From NCBI GenBank assembly GCA_963921195.1, contig OY992539.1, positions 209,316,035 through 209,380,034 on the forward strand: a stretch of DNA of 64,000 bases. Reading direction: 5' to 3'. The translations under genes were made by a program, and so were the position numbers. Positions 1 to 11,221 of this stretch are shown here, piece after piece (the stretch's first letter is position 1; every line of letters begins with the position of its first letter). This DNA comes from Pegoplata infirma (taxonomy: Eukaryota; Arthropoda; Insecta; Diptera; Anthomyiidae). The notes beneath the pieces were generated by a model. The model had not been told where the DNA came from and ran no database searches. It saw only the letters and a program-made list of their open reading frames with translations.

Positions 1-121
1 GTTCACGAATTGTTGAACGAAGACCACAAAAGAGCGATTGAACTAGATGAACGAACAAGGCCTTTTATCTGAAACAAACGAAAATGAGCGCTCACTCAAT
101 TGAACGATTAAGCACAAGTCT

Positions 122-1312
122 ATTTTTTGATAACACTGAACATCCCCCAGAAAAAAATGAATAATTGAATAGTTCATGCGAATAAGGACGAATAGACCAC
201 TTTTTCGCAAACACGTTTTTTTGCATAAATGCATATCATTAGCAGAGCCCTACAATCCTATGCAGAAATTTTGGGGAAATTTTGACTTTTAAGGCTAAAA
301 AAATGACTTTGAATGTGCAATAATTCGTATATTTTTATATTTTTGTTTAAATTGGGAGTGAACTAACGCACAATTTTGATTAAATACAACACAAAATCAT
401 ACAAAAATTTTACTTTCAGTAACAATGTGTTAAAAGAACATTACGAAGAACAAACCACACTTATTATATTGGCAAACAATTTTACCGTTCTTGAGTTATA
501 AGACTTTAAAGTGTGGAAAGAAAAAAGGGCGAATATCCATCCTTAACAAAATATTATATAAAAATTATTTAGCTGCGAGTTTAAAATTGATATTAGCTAA
601 AATTTGAAATTGTACACAAAAAAAAAAACAATCTTAGCACATACAAACATTTAGTGTTAATAGTGCATCCAATGTCAGGAATAAAAAAAAAAATTTCATA
701 TCCTTTTATTATACGTCGTAGTATGCAGTCAAGGGTTAATATTATAATTCCTAAAAATGTATTTAGTGTCATAAAGAATTACTACTGCATCAAAAAGCAG
801 GAATATTAAAAAAAAATTAACAAAAAAAATTTTTTTTCCATGTCCTGACAATCCTTAAAAAGTGTATCCTTGAAGTCCTTAAAGTGTTACAAACAAATAC
901 CAACCATAGTTCGTCAAGTTTTGCAAGTCTCATGAAAATGTAGTCAAAATCTGCTGCAAAATAACACATTTTTATTCAAATTTCAATACATTTTTTTGGA
1001 TATTCGCCCTTTTTCCATTTAAGCAAAAATTTAAGTCCAATTTTTTGGCAAGTTCTCTTTCGAATACCTTACTAAAATTTTGTATATAGGTAGATGTGAC
1101 CTAAATCTTTAAGCTAATACCAAAAGGTTGACAAAAATATTATTTTTTAACCGTTTCCTACGTTTTTATTGTCCCCTGTAAAATTCTACAAATGGTCTAT
1201 TCGTCTTTATTCGCATGAACTATTCAATTATTCACCTTTTTATTCACTTTTCGTAAAAAAGTGAATAATTATTTATTTTTTTCTGAAGTATCTCCAGTGT
1301 TAACAAAAAACT
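122..1312. mobile_element. Imperfect inverted-repeat element (about 1.2 kb)
   Basis: A 41-bp core at 159-199 recurs in reverse complement at 1193-1233 with about one mismatch. The similarity continues outward at lower identity: the sequence around 123-158 (GATAACACTG) matches the right side near 1280-1310 (CAGTGTTAAC), with an insertion on the right. A second, inner inverted pair lies at about 519-540 and 997-1017 (AAGGGCGAATATCCA against TGGATATTCGCCCTT). The interior is AT-rich and has no coding sequence I can recognise. It looks like a non-autonomous transposon with long decayed inverted termini. I see no clear target duplication, so the outer limits are approximate. Confidence 0.5.
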
Positions 1313-1369
1313 GAATAAAAAAGTAAATAATGAATACTGAATAAATAAAGTGAATAACAAATAACGATG

Positions 1370-1775
1370 TCACTTATTAAATCTTTTAACCATCCTTATA
1401 GTGTAGCATCCTTGTTTTTTCCCGCCTTCGATTTAAAAGACGACTCTGGTATCCCTCCATTTTAAAGGACTATACGACCAGTTAAGGCATGCTGTGTATA
1501 GATTATACAACCAAGGGGTTATATAGTCCGACATTTGGGGCATTTTAGCCGGGATTATACCATCAGGTCCAGGGAATTTATAGGGCCTGAACCTTTTAAT
1601 CGCCCAGATTAATGTTATTTCCGAAGCAATTTTAGATGAGTGGACGTCAAAACGTTTCAAAGATTGAAACGGCGTCATGGAATTGCCCGGAAAATGCATG
1701 TTTAAAAGGGGATCCAGCGACCTTGGAGGAAGACCACACCCCAGGATCTTTCAGGTATAATAGAAATAGAAAAAG
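1370..1775 (-). pseudogene. LOA-like non-LTR retrotransposon fragment, N-terminal reverse transcriptase
   Basis: Read on the minus strand this fragment gives the start of a non-LTR reverse transcriptase: a segment ending KDPGVWSSS, then the finger motif RPYKFPGPDGIIPAKMPQ and the piece LKWRDTRVVF. PGPDGI is typical of jockey, I and LOA-type reverse transcriptases. A frame change is needed near 1695-1700, and a stop follows VVF where the family normally reads on into a Pro/Lys segment. The fragment overlaps the equivalent part of the larger copy at 12.9-15.0 kb (KDPNGVWSTSSG, then QFPDNSM), so both belong to one family. It has no catalytic YxDD box and is a dead fragment. The LOA assignment rests on the larger copy. 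Confidence 0.7.
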
Positions 1776-1865
1776 TACGAAAGTCCACTTTTTACCGCTT
1801 TTACCCTCTTTACTTCAGAATTTCCAAAACCCCTTCGTAGGGGGAGCACAAGAAGATGAAATAGC

Positions 1866-2070
1866 TAGTGTCCGACCGAATATTCGGCTTCGGCTTCGGC
1901 CAAAAAGCACTATTAGGCCACTATTCGGCTTCGGCCACAATTTTGGCCGAGTAGGCCGAATAGCGAATAATTGTATAATATTTGTGCTCACGTGTTGAAA
2001 AACACACTAAACTAACTTTAACTATTCGGCTTCGGCTTCGGCCAAAAAAGGTGCATTCGGTCGGACACTA
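1866..2070. mobile_element. 205-bp hAT-like MITE rich in TTCGGC
   Basis: The ends are exact inverted repeats, TAGTGTCCGACCGAAT at the left and its complement at the right. They are flanked by near-perfect 8-bp duplications, GAAATAGC (1858-1865) and GAAATAAC (2071-2078). The terminal TAGTG fits the hAT end rule YARNG, and 8 bp is the hAT duplication length. The interior is built of TTCGGC/GGCCGAA repeats that can pair with one another. It has no coding capacity and would need a hAT transposase supplied elsewhere. Confidence 0.8.
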
Positions 2071-2078
2071 GAAATAAC

Positions 2079-2940
2079 CATAACAATAAGTAGTCTACAT
2101 GCTTATGTCCAGTCCCATGTAATTTCGAATACTGTTTCATAAATTTCGGCTTCCACGAAAGTCGGTTTAATAACCCTTGATCTTGACAATGTGTAAAATT
2201 TAAAGATTATTATCGAAACCCCAACCTCAGACCTATATGGAAGAAAATATTTTTATTAAATGTAATTCTCAAGTTAAATTTTGAAATCCACTGCATAGCT
2301 GTATAAGAAAAAAACTTTTAAGGGAACAATAAATATTAATATCTTCCCATACCCAGACTTGTTGATACATTTACCCTCTTCAATTTAGAACTTGATTAAT
2401 AAGAAATTATAGACTGACAATTGATATTAACAATATAATTACTACATGTGCTCGGAAAACCAGCCAAATGTAAATAGGGAATCTAAAATCAGGAGTATTG
2501 AAATAATATGACTAAGTACCAACTTAATGAAAATACTTAACACAAGTAATTACACAAAAATAAAATAAATGAAAGAAGAAAACAGATGCCATTATCTAGG
2601 CAAGACGGGAACAAACAATAGAAAATAAACAACCAATCTTAAAGTCAACAGATTTCCAGTAAATATACTAAAAAAGTTAAGCTCTTTGGCTGCGTTTTTT
2701 CTATATTGTTGTTTGTAGCTGTTTAAACAGAAGTTCAGTGTTCAAGTTCATGAACTTGTGGCAGTGTAATAGGGTATGTAAGGTCTGGTCTGTTTGTAGG
2801 ATGGTTAGTTGCCATCAGGTTAAAATATAGATTCAACATTAGGGTGACAATCATTAAAAGAACTCAATTGAAACTTGATTAATATTAATTCCACACAAAA
2901 AGAGGGCTCCCTACAACTGACATAACTGTTTTAACTTTTT
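2079..2940. other. AT-rich sequence with no recognised feature
   Basis: I see no coding frame, repeat or RNA gene in this stretch. Confidence 0.6.
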
Positions 2941-3140
2941 TGTAAAAAAATGGCGCCCAACTTGGGGTTCATATCTGCAGTGAGACAATCACTTTCATTC
3001 AGTAGGGAAAATCTCTGCGTCTAAAAATCACTTTCTTCTATGTAAAAGCAAATAAAAGAAATGGCGCCCAACACAGGTCCCTGTAACTGGCGATTGTTAC
3101 ATGTCTCCAGTTACAGGGACCTGAGTTGGGCGCTATTTCT
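2941..3140. repeat. tRNA-Lys primer-site-like repeat with hairpin
   Basis: TGGCGCCCAACTTGGGG starts at 2951 and a related TGGCGCCCAACACAGG at 3062, with an opposed copy ending GAGTTGGGCGC near 3131. The 34-bp segments 3057-3090 and 3107-3140 are inverted copies with two mismatches around a 16-bp spacer, so this stretch can form a strong hairpin. The core resembles the primer-binding site of retroelements that use tRNA-Lys(1,2), which is the complement of the tRNA 3' end. No long terminal repeat or coding region is attached. The motif recurs near 4697, 5692, 5768, 9253, 11229, 11369, 11493, 12663, 12753, 15297 and 24291. Confidence 0.55.
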
Positions 3141-3329
3141 TTCCTTTTACAGAAAAATGCTTTAAAGGAGACGTAAGTTCTGTTTTAACTTAAAAGTTAA
3201 AATAATGGGGCCCAGCTACTTAAAACAAAAATCTGTTTTTGTTCCTCCACGTATTAATTTACAAAAAAAAAAACATCAAAATAAAAGAGAAGCCCGGCTT
3301 CCGACCAACGCGGGAGTCCATGTTTAGCT

Positions 3330-4133
3330 AAAACAAGTAGAAAAGCTAAGCATGACTTGTCCGAATCTATGAATACCCTCCACAATGCCCTTTTAAGTGA
3401 TAGTAAGTTTTCTAACGTGAAAAAAAATAACATTTTTGATTAATTTTGATTTTGTGTTAAAAAACTTTTTTTTTAAGTCATTTAAAAAAAAAAAATAATT
3501 TACAAATTTTTTTTTTGAGTGTAAAATTTTTTTCGAGTGTATTTTTTTTGTAGTGTAAACATATTTTTGAGTGACAAAAATACGTTGTAAAATATTTTTG
3601 TGATTTACCAATGTTTTTAAAACATGTTTACCGGGTTTTTAACTCATGAATTTAAGGTGAAACTAATCTGAAATTCACGGTTTTGCTATTAACTTTTGAA
3701 CCACGAGACCGATCTGGCTGAAATTCAAAACGAATCAGGCCAGGGGAAGTACAAATAAATATGCCAAGCTGTAGCATCCTAAGAATTGCCTTTCGAAAGT
3801 TAGCGTGTGTTTTATCTCGTAAATTTACGAAAAACCCTTGCCGAAATTCAGTCTTTTGCTCATAACTTTTGAACCACTGAACCGATTTCGCTGGATTGCA
3901 ATACCAACCTGAACAGGTAAATGCCTAACATATATGCCAAACTTCAGGAGCCTCCGTAAAGTCTTTCAAAAGTTACGGTGTTTTCAACAGACAGACAGAC
4001 GGACGGATTATCTTAAAATCGATCGAGGATCATGAATTTATATACTTTGTGAGGTCCTGGACCAATATTTCGCGGTGTTACAAACGGAATGACAAACTTA
4101 TATTTACCCTCTATCACTAGAGTGGAGGGTATA
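3330..4133 (-). mobile_element. DINE-1/INE-1-like element, long subtype
   Basis: On the minus strand it starts TATACCCTCCA, passes through a CCGTCCGTCTG tract and ends CTTGTTTT (AAAACAAG at 3330-3337 on the plus strand). The phrase matching CCTCACAAAGTATAT and the GATCGAT segment after it are typical of this class of Helitron-associated dipteran repeats. A short inverted pair near the 5' end (CCCTCTATCACTAG against the start of AGAGTGGAGGG) is also characteristic. Its long interior is shared with the plus-strand copy at 9.3-10.1 kb. It is non-coding and non-autonomous. Confidence 0.8.
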
Positions 4134-4140
4134 AAAATAT

Positions 4141-4692
4141 TATTCAAAAATTTGTAAGGAAACAAACTTTGAGAAAAAAATTTTTGAAAAAAATATTTCC
4201 GCGGAAAAGTTTTTGACGAAAAAAAAATCCTAGAAAAATATTTTTGGCGTGAAAAAATATGTTAGTGCTTGTTAAAATACCTTTCGATATTAAATTCCTT
4301 TCTTATTTGTCAACCAGCAGCCGAATTAAAGCATTTTGTATTTTAAGGTTATGTCGAATATACCAAAATTTTCGAGGTGTCCTTACAGTTTCGTTCATAA
4401 CTTTTGAACCGCTGAACCGATATCGCTAAAAATCCAATACCAAACTTCTCAAAGCAAGTTGATGTGATAAGTTGCACACATTGCCAGTGTGATTGCACAT
4501 CGGTGTCATTGTGATTGCTATTTCAACAGACTGTCGAACAGACAGACGGACATCTCTAAAATGTCTTAGAATCTATAACTGATCAAGAATATTTATACTT
4601 TATGGGGTCCTATACCGATATTTTGATGAGTAGCAAACGGAATGAAAAACCTATGTAGACCCTCCACTACTTATAATAAGTTGATGGTATGA
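4141..4692 (-). mobile_element. DINE-1-like element, 3'-truncated
   Basis: Same class as the preceding copy, but of the subtype with TTCGTTCATAACTTTTGAAC, AACCGATATCGC and AGACAGACGGACATC. The TATACCC start is eroded (GATGGTATGA near 4684-4692) and the CTTGTTTT end is missing. It lies directly against the 3.3-4.1 kb copy. Confidence 0.75.
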
Positions 4693-4696
4693 AAAG

Positions 4697-4715
4697 TGGC
4701 GCCCAACTCGGGGCC
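4697..4715 (+). repeat. tRNA-Lys primer-site-like motif
   Basis: TGGCGCCCAACTCGGGGCC abuts the eroded end of the DINE-1-like copy on its left. It belongs to the family described at 2.9-3.1 kb. Confidence 0.45.
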
Positions 4716-5027
4716 ATTGTAAATAGTGGCATTAAAAACCCATTTTCTCAAGAATATATAGCACGGGTTGGATTTTTTATATTTTTTTTTTATTTTGGAT
4801 CTTTATTTCATTCTATTTCAACAAAAAATTATATTTTTCCTCAGCTTTTATACGAATTTCAAATCCATAGGTCCTTTTCGATTTCTCATTGTTCTTTTTC
4901 GACTTTTAAACACTGTTACGAAATATTTTTGATCTTATTAGCATGTCAAATGTTATTTTTCGAATAAACTTAAGAACTTTAATTTATTTTAGTGGAATTT
5001 CAATTGATATATTTTTGTATTAATATA

Positions 5028-5504
5028 AAAATTTTTGAGAAAAAAAATTTCCGCGGAGAAGTTTTTGGCGAAAAAAAAAAATCATAGAAAAAAATTTTTG
5101 GGTGAAAAAATATGTTTGTGCTTGTTAAAATACCTTTCGATATTAAATTCCTTTCTTATTTGCAACCAGCAGCCGATTTAAAGCATTTTGCTTTTATAGG
5201 TTATGTCGAATGCACCAAAATTTTCGAGGTGTCTCACAGTTTCGTTCATAACTTTTGAACCGCCTGAACCGATATCGTAAATGTAATAAGTTACAGTCAC
5301 ATCGGACGGAGTAATATTTTGGCCGTGATCGCCTGTTCAACGGAATGACGGACAGACAGACGAACATCGCTAGAATGTCTTATAATCAAGCACTGATAAA
5401 AAAAAGTTATACTTTATGGGGTCCCTGACCGATATTTCGATGAGTTACAAACAGAATGATGAACTTATATAAACCCTCTACCACTTACAATAAGTGGATG
5501 GTAT
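5028..5504 (-). mobile_element. DINE-1-like element, 3'-truncated
   Basis: This is close in subtype to the copy at 4.1-4.7 kb, sharing TTCGAGGTGTC, TTCGTTCATAACTTTTGAAC and GACGGACAGACAGACGAACATC. The CTTGTTTT end is missing and the TATACCC end is changed to GGATGGTATG on the plus strand. About 335 bp separate it from the previous copy. Confidence 0.75.
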
Positions 5505-5689
5505 GAAAAGTGGTTGATCTTCTTCGAATTTCAAAAACTGTTACTAATTATTTTTGATCTTATTAGTATGTCAAATGTTATTTTTCGAATGAACTCTTAA
5601 AAATTTTAATTGATTTTATTTGAATTTCAATTGATATATTTCGAGCATAAAATTTAATTTTAGAGTTTTCTTCGAGTTCAATGACCAAA

Positions 5690-5790
5690 AATGGCTCCCA
5701 ACTTGGGACACCTCTAACGAATGAAACATAAAAAAATAAAGTTTTCGTCAAATTCAGTGGCTCAAAATGGCGCCCATTTTGGGCTCCTAT
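5690..5790 (+). repeat. Two degenerate primer-site-like motifs
   Basis: TGGCTCCCAACTTGGGACA at 5692 and TGGCGCCCATTTTGGGCTCC at 5768 are diverged members of the 2.9-kb motif family, 76 bp apart. Confidence 0.4.
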
Positions 5791-5936
5791 AACAATTAAA
5801 AACTTATATCTGAAAATCATGTAGTGTTCCAAAATTCTAATCTTTTGTCACCCTAATTTTCAAATAAACTACTTACAGTCTCCACTGACTACTTGTTTAA
5901 CTTGGATGTAATTTTTTTTTTTAAATTCTTGAACTT

Positions 5937-8009
5937 CTACACCATTTACAGATGTAATTCGAAAAAGATCAATTGAAATTCGAAGATTCTATTTGTAATT
6001 CGAAGATTCCATTTGTAATTCGAAGATTCCATTTGTAATTCGAAGATTCCATTTGTAATTCGAATACTCCAATTGTAATTCGAAGATTCCATTTGTAATT
6101 CGAAGATTCCAATTGTAATTCGAAAAAGATCAATTGTAATTCGTAAAAGATCAATTGTAATTCGAAAAAGATCAATTGTAATTCGTAAAAGATCAATTGT
6201 AATTCGTAAAAGATCAATTGTAATTCGAAAAAGATCAATTGTAATTCGTAAAAGATCAATTGTAATTCGTAAAAGATCAATTGTAATTCGAAGATTCCAA
6301 TTGTAATTCGTAAAAGATCAATTGTAATTCGAAAAAGATCAATTGTAATTCGAAGATTCCAATTGTAATTCGTAAAAGATCAATTGTAATTCGAAAAAGA
6401 TCAATTGTAATTCGAAAAAGATCAATTGTAATTCGTAAAAGATCAATTGTAATTCGTAAAAGATCAATTGTAATTCGAAAAAGATCAATTGTAATTCGTA
6501 AAAGATCAATTGTAATTCGAAAAAGATCAATTGTAATTCGAAAAAGATCAATTGTAATTCGTAAAAGATCAATTGTAATTCGAAAAAGATCAATTGTAAT
6601 TCGAAAAAGATCAATTGTAATTCGAAAAAGATCAATTGTAATTCGTAAAAGATCAATTGTAATTCGTAAAAGATCAATTGTAATTCGAAAAAGATCAATT
6701 GTAATTCGAAAAAGATCAATTGTAATTCGAAAAAGATCAATTGTAATTCGAAAAAGATCAATTGTAATTCGTAAAAGATCAATTGTAATTCGAAAAAGAT
6801 CAATTGTAATTCGAAAAAGATCAATTGTAATTCGTAAAAGATCAATTGTAATTCGTAAAAGATCAATTGTAATTCGAAGATTCCATTTGTAATTCGAAGA
6901 TTCCATTTGTAATTCGAAGATTCCAATTGCAATTCGAAAACAACGAGTATAAAATCGTTTCTTACGCCTTTAAAAACATTGTTTTTTTGTTGATTTACTC
7001 GTTGGTTTTCGAATTACAATTGGAATCTTCGAATTACAAATGGAATCTTCGAATTACAAATGGAATCTTCGAATTACAATTGATCTTTTACGAATTACAA
7101 TTGATCTTTTACGAATTACAATTGATCTTTTTCGAATTACAATTGATCTTTTTCGAATTACAATTGATCTTTTACGAATTACAATTGATCTTTTTCGAAT
7201 TACAATTGATCTTTTTCGAATTACAATTGATCTTTTTCGAATTACAATTGATCTTTTTCGAATTACAATTGATCTTTTACGAATTACAATTGATCTTTTA
7301 CGAATTACAATTGATCTTTTTCGAATTACAATTGATCTTTTTCGAATTACAATTGATCTTTTTCGAATTACAATTGATCTTTTACGAATTACAATTGATC
7401 TTTTTCGAATTACAATTGATCTTTTTCGAATTACAATTGATCTTTTACGAATTACAATTGATCTTTTTCGAATTACAATTGATCTTTTACGAATTACAAT
7501 TGATCTTTTACGAATTACAATTGATCTTTTTCGAATTACAATTGATCTTTTTCGAATTACAATTGATCTTTTACGAATTACAATTGGAATCTTCGAATTA
7601 CAATTGATCTTTTTCGAATTACAATTGATCTTTTACGAATTACAATTGGAATCTTCGAATTACAATTGATCTTTTACGAATTACAATTGATCTTTTACGA
7701 ATTACAATTGATCTTTTTCGAATTACAATTGATCTTTTTCGAATTACAATTGATCTTTTACGAATTACAATTGATCTTTTACGAATTACAATTGATCTTT
7801 TTCGAATTACAATTGATCTTTTTCGAATTACAATTGGAATCTTCGAATTACAAATGGAATCTTCGAATTACAATTGGAGTATTCGAATTACAAATGGAAT
7901 CTTCGAATTACAAATGGAATCTTCGAATTACAAATGGAATCTTCGAATTACAAATAGAATCTTCGAATTACAATTGATCTTTTTCGAATTACATCTGTAA
8001 ATGGTGTAG
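5937..8009. mobile_element. Foldback-like palindrome with 21-bp minisatellite arms
   Basis: Left arm 5937-6949 and right arm 6996-8009 are near-perfect inverted copies around a 46-bp spacer, with mirror positions summing to about 13946. Each arm begins CTACACCATTTACAGATG, followed by 18-bp units (AATTCGAAGATTCCA) and then a long run of 21-bp units with the core AATTGTAATTCG followed by AAAAAGATC or TAAAAGATC. The order of the two unit types is identical between arms over the inner 630 bp. Only about four units or bases differ, all in the outer 300 bp, plus a 1-bp indel at the spacer edge. Drosophila FB elements have this design: long inverted termini made of short tandem repeats and no transposase. 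No flanking duplication is visible. Its open frames (ELQLIF or RITIDL repeats) are repeat translation, not genes. Confidence 0.8.
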
Positions 8010-8246
8010 TAAGCAAACAATAATATTTATAACGTAAGACAGGCGGCCTGTGTTGTCAACACATTCTCCAAACATTCAGAGTTAAATTTATTGTCTCGCT
8101 ACACTTGAAAAACTCATACATAATATGGTAGAACTAAAAAAAAATATTTCAACTTCAAACACTAAATAAATTGTAAATAAGAAAAATTTGTGAAGTTTGT
8201 TTAATTTGAGGTTTTAAAAATGTTACAGAATAGAAGAATAGAATTC

Positions 8247-8275
8247 TTGTTTTGTTTTGTTTTGTTTTGTTTTTT
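8247..8275 (+). repeat. (TTTTG)n microsatellite
   Basis: There are about five consecutive TTTTG units. The rest of the interval from 8010 to 8440 has no recognised feature. Confidence 0.9.
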
Positions 8276-8449
8276 ACTTTATTATCTAGTTTTCCTTGTT
8301 TTAATAAGGTTGTCTTTTTTAATGTAAATATAGAGAAAAGTTAAGTGTGATAGATGCTTAGAACAAACAAATTTCCTAAAATTACGACAAAAAATTTGTA
8401 ATGAATTAGTTAAATTTGTAATATAGGCAGATTCCAAAAATGTAACTTA

Positions 8450-9218
8450 CGTTTGTTTTTGACGTGCTGAGTCCATATATGACCTTTGAACTGGCCTATC
8501 GCTATTAGTTTCCGAGATATCTGCACATAAATGTGTGAAAAATTTGCTAAAATGTTATTGCTGTGTTTTTTGAACATTTAGGTGCATATATCTTGAAAAG
8601 TAATAGCGATAGGCCAGTAAAAAGGTCATATTTGGACTCAGACCGTCAAAAACATTCAAAAAATAAATTTTGGTACCAGAATTTCAAAGATAAAAAACTA
8701 CTTTTTTTTCTAAGGGAAATTACACCACTTTTTCTTTCCTGTCACAATGTTTCTCTTAATATAAAAAGTTCCAATGAAGTCTCCATACTGAAAATTTAAA
8801 CTTAAGTAGTATTGGTGATTGTTAACAAAATATATTTTTTACAAAATTTTAAAAATATCGTTTTTTTGAGATATAACTCTCCAAAAATTAAGGTTAAAAC
8901 CAATGACCTTTGACCTTTTTAAAAAAATCTTGGGGAATGCCATTTTAAAGGCTGTGTCATTACCTATTATTTGCAACCTGACTTAGACCTTTATTGTTAT
9001 TACTTTTTGAGTTATCTTTATTTATCTCAGAACACTTTTGTCAAATATATACGATTTTGTTAATTTTTAAGACCGCATATATCGAATACTGGACTGACCC
9101 AAAGCCTGAAAAATTAGCAAAATCTTTTTTTTTGTTAAAGTAAACCCTAGTACTTAATTTCATTAAATTTGGAGGGGTTGCGGTCAACTCCTCGGTTGAA
9201 ATGAGGTGTTTTAGCTAA
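8450..9218. mobile_element. Palindromic element, family P4, one arm truncated
   Basis: A short left arm (8461-8533) and right arm (8574-8648) pair around a centre near 8553, sharing TGACCTTTGAACTGG-type and GCGATAGGCCAGT sequence. The right arm continues to about 9215, ending in a GGTTGAAATGAGGTGTTTTA segment, while the left arm stops near 8450. The same sequence is present with both arms at 43.0-44.3 kb. It is non-coding. The 78-residue open frame at 8563-8799 lies in the arm and is not conserved as an open frame in the sister copy. Confidence 0.65.
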
Positions 9219-9252
9219 ACTGTTTTATTGAAAAATTAAAAAAAAAAAAAAA

Positions 9253-9271
9253 TGGCGCCCAATCTGGGGCC
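9253..9271 (+). repeat. tRNA-Lys primer-site-like motif
   Basis: TGGCGCCCAATCTGGGGCC follows an A-run, 15 bp before the next DINE-1-like element starts. Confidence 0.45.
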
Positions 9272-9285
9272 AAGTCACATATTTT

Positions 9286-10091
9286 TATACCCTCTACTTA
9301 GTGATAGAGGGTATATATAAGTTTGTCATTCCGTGTGTAACACCTCGAAATATGGGTCTAGGACCCCATAAAGTATATATATTCATGATCCTCGATCGAT
9401 TCTAAGTCGATCTAACGATGTCCGTCCGTCCGTCTGTCTGTTGAAAACACGCTAACTTTTGAATTACTTTACGGAGGCTCTTGAAGTTTGGCATATATGT
9501 TGGGCAGTTACCTGGTTGGTATTGCAATCCAGCGAAATCGGTGCAGTGGTTCAAATGTTATGAGCAAAAGACTGAATTTCGGCAAGGGTTTTTTCGTGAA
9601 TTTACGAGATAAAAAACACGCTAACTTTCGAAAGGCAATTCTGAGGATGCAGAAACTTGGTACATTTATCTTTCGTTCCCCTGGCCTGGTTCGTATTGAA
9701 TTTGTACCAAATCGGTGCAGCAGTTGAAAAGTTATTAGCAAAACCGTGAATTTCAGATTAGTTTCACTTTAAATTCACATGTTGAAAACCCGTTAAACAT
9801 ATTTTAAAAACATTGGTAAGTCACAAAAATATTTAACAACGTATTTTTATCACTCAAAAATATTTTAACGCTAAAAAAATACACTCGAAAAAAATTGTAC
9901 ACTAAAAAAAAATTTTACACTCCGAAAAATTTAGTAAATTATTAAAAAAAAGTTTTTTTTACTCAAAATAAAATATTTCTAATCAAAAATTTTATTTTTT
10001 TCGCGTCAGAAAATTTACTATGACTTCAAAAGGGAATTCTGTAGGGTATTTATAGATTCGGCCAAGTCGAATTCAACTTTTCTACTTGTTT
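9286..10091 (+). mobile_element. DINE-1/INE-1-like element, long subtype
   Basis: Complete copy. It starts TATACCCTCTACTTAGTG, with the paired GATAGAGGGTATA just inside. It then has CCCCATAAAGTATATATA, GATCGATTCTAAGTCG and TCCGTCCGTCCGTCTGTCTG, and ends ACTTGTTT at 10084-10091. A GGTATTTATAGATTCGGCC segment precedes the end, as in its relatives. It shares its long interior with the inverted copy at 3.3-4.1 kb. The opposed open frames at 9488-9741 are two strands of this element, not genes. Confidence 0.85.
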
Positions 10092-10105
10092 ATGATTAAA
10101 ATGTT

Positions 10106-10657
10106 ATTAAACCCTCCACTTAGTGCTAGGGGGATATATAAGTTTGTCATTCCATTTGTAACTCATCGAAATATCGGTCTAGGACCCCATAAAGTGTTTA
10201 TTATATATATTATTGATCAGTGGTCGATTTTAAGACACACTAGCGATGTCCGTCTGTCTGTGCGTGGAAATGATGATCACGGCCAAAGTATTAAACAGTT
10301 TGGTATTGTATTTCAGCGATATCGGTTCAGTGGTTCAAAAGTTATGAAAAATAATGTAAGGTCACCTCGAAAATGTTGGTACATTCAACATAACCTAAAA
10401 ATACAAAATGCTTTAATTCTGCTGCTGGTTAACACATGTGAGCAGAGTTAATCACCAAATGGTATTAAGATAAGCACAAACATAATTTTTTCCAAAAAAA
10501 AAAAACAATTTTCGCGGAATTTCTTTTTTCACCAAAAAATTTTTTTCGCGGATTTAAAAAAAAAAAAAATGTTTTTTTTGCAAATAATCTTTTTTTTTAC
10601 ATTGTGGAGGGTGTCAATGCATTCGCCAGGACCGAATTTAACTTTTTTACTTGTTTT
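10106..10657 (+). mobile_element. DINE-1-like element, short subtype
   Basis: The start is eroded (TTAAACCCTCCACTTAGTG). Inside are CCCCATAAAGTG, GATGTCCGTCTGTCTG, GCGATATCGGTTCAGTGG and a TTCTGCTGCTGGTTAACAC segment. The end is intact (GTGGAGGGTGTC, then CTTGTTTT at 10650-10657). It follows the previous copy after 14 bp, in the same orientation. Confidence 0.8.
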
Positions 10658-11200
10658 TAAATAGTTTAAATATTTTTTCCTATGTAGAGTTTTTTTAAGA
10701 TTATTACCAAATAAATTTTATTCTATTTTGAGCCAGTCAGTCTAAACGCCTTATAAGATAAAAATTACTCTCTAGTTAAGTTACTTTTATTTACATTATT
10801 ATTTTGTAAAGATTTATTTATTTTTTATGAATTACAAGCTTTATTTAACTTAAAATTACCTCATTGTTTTCTTTTCTGTTTTTTTAATAAAAGAAGAAAA
10901 ATCTCTTATTTGCTAACGGGATTTAAGAGATCTTATTTTTTTTATTTAAATAAAACCATAAATACTTTCATAAGAATATTTCTTGGAATTCTTGGCAGTT
11001 AAGTAAATTCATTTTTAAATACAACCTAATTTGCTTAAAGATTTAAATATTTTGTAAGAAAATATGGAGAAAAAGTTTTTAAGATTTGAATAAGGTGAAT
11101 TATAAAAATAATTTTTAATTTGTTATTAAAAAGTAAAATTAAAAACAAGGGCTTATTGGCGTGATTTACAAAAAAAGCGTCACACATCTCTTACTTTAGC
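10658..11200. other. AT-rich sequence with no recognised feature
   Basis: There are no coding frames or repeats I can support here. Confidence 0.6.
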
Positions 11201-11221
11201 TTATTTTTTTTTAATTTTAGT

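Noticed and set aside
2951..2970. True primer-binding site of an LTR retrotransposon
   Set aside because: No LTR end, polypurine tract or gag/pol sequence is nearby, and the motif recurs many times with its own conserved tail.
5969..7977. Long opposed open frames (ELQLIF / RITIDL repeats)
   Set aside because: They exist in several frames on both strands because 21-bp and 18-bp units are divisible by three, and they match across the palindrome. No sign of a gene.
3330..10657. Larger inverted duplication of DINE-1 copies around the 6-kb palindrome
   Set aside because: Minus-strand copies lie left and plus-strand copies right, but subtype order going outward is short, short, long on the left and long, short on the right, so it is not a mirrored duplication.
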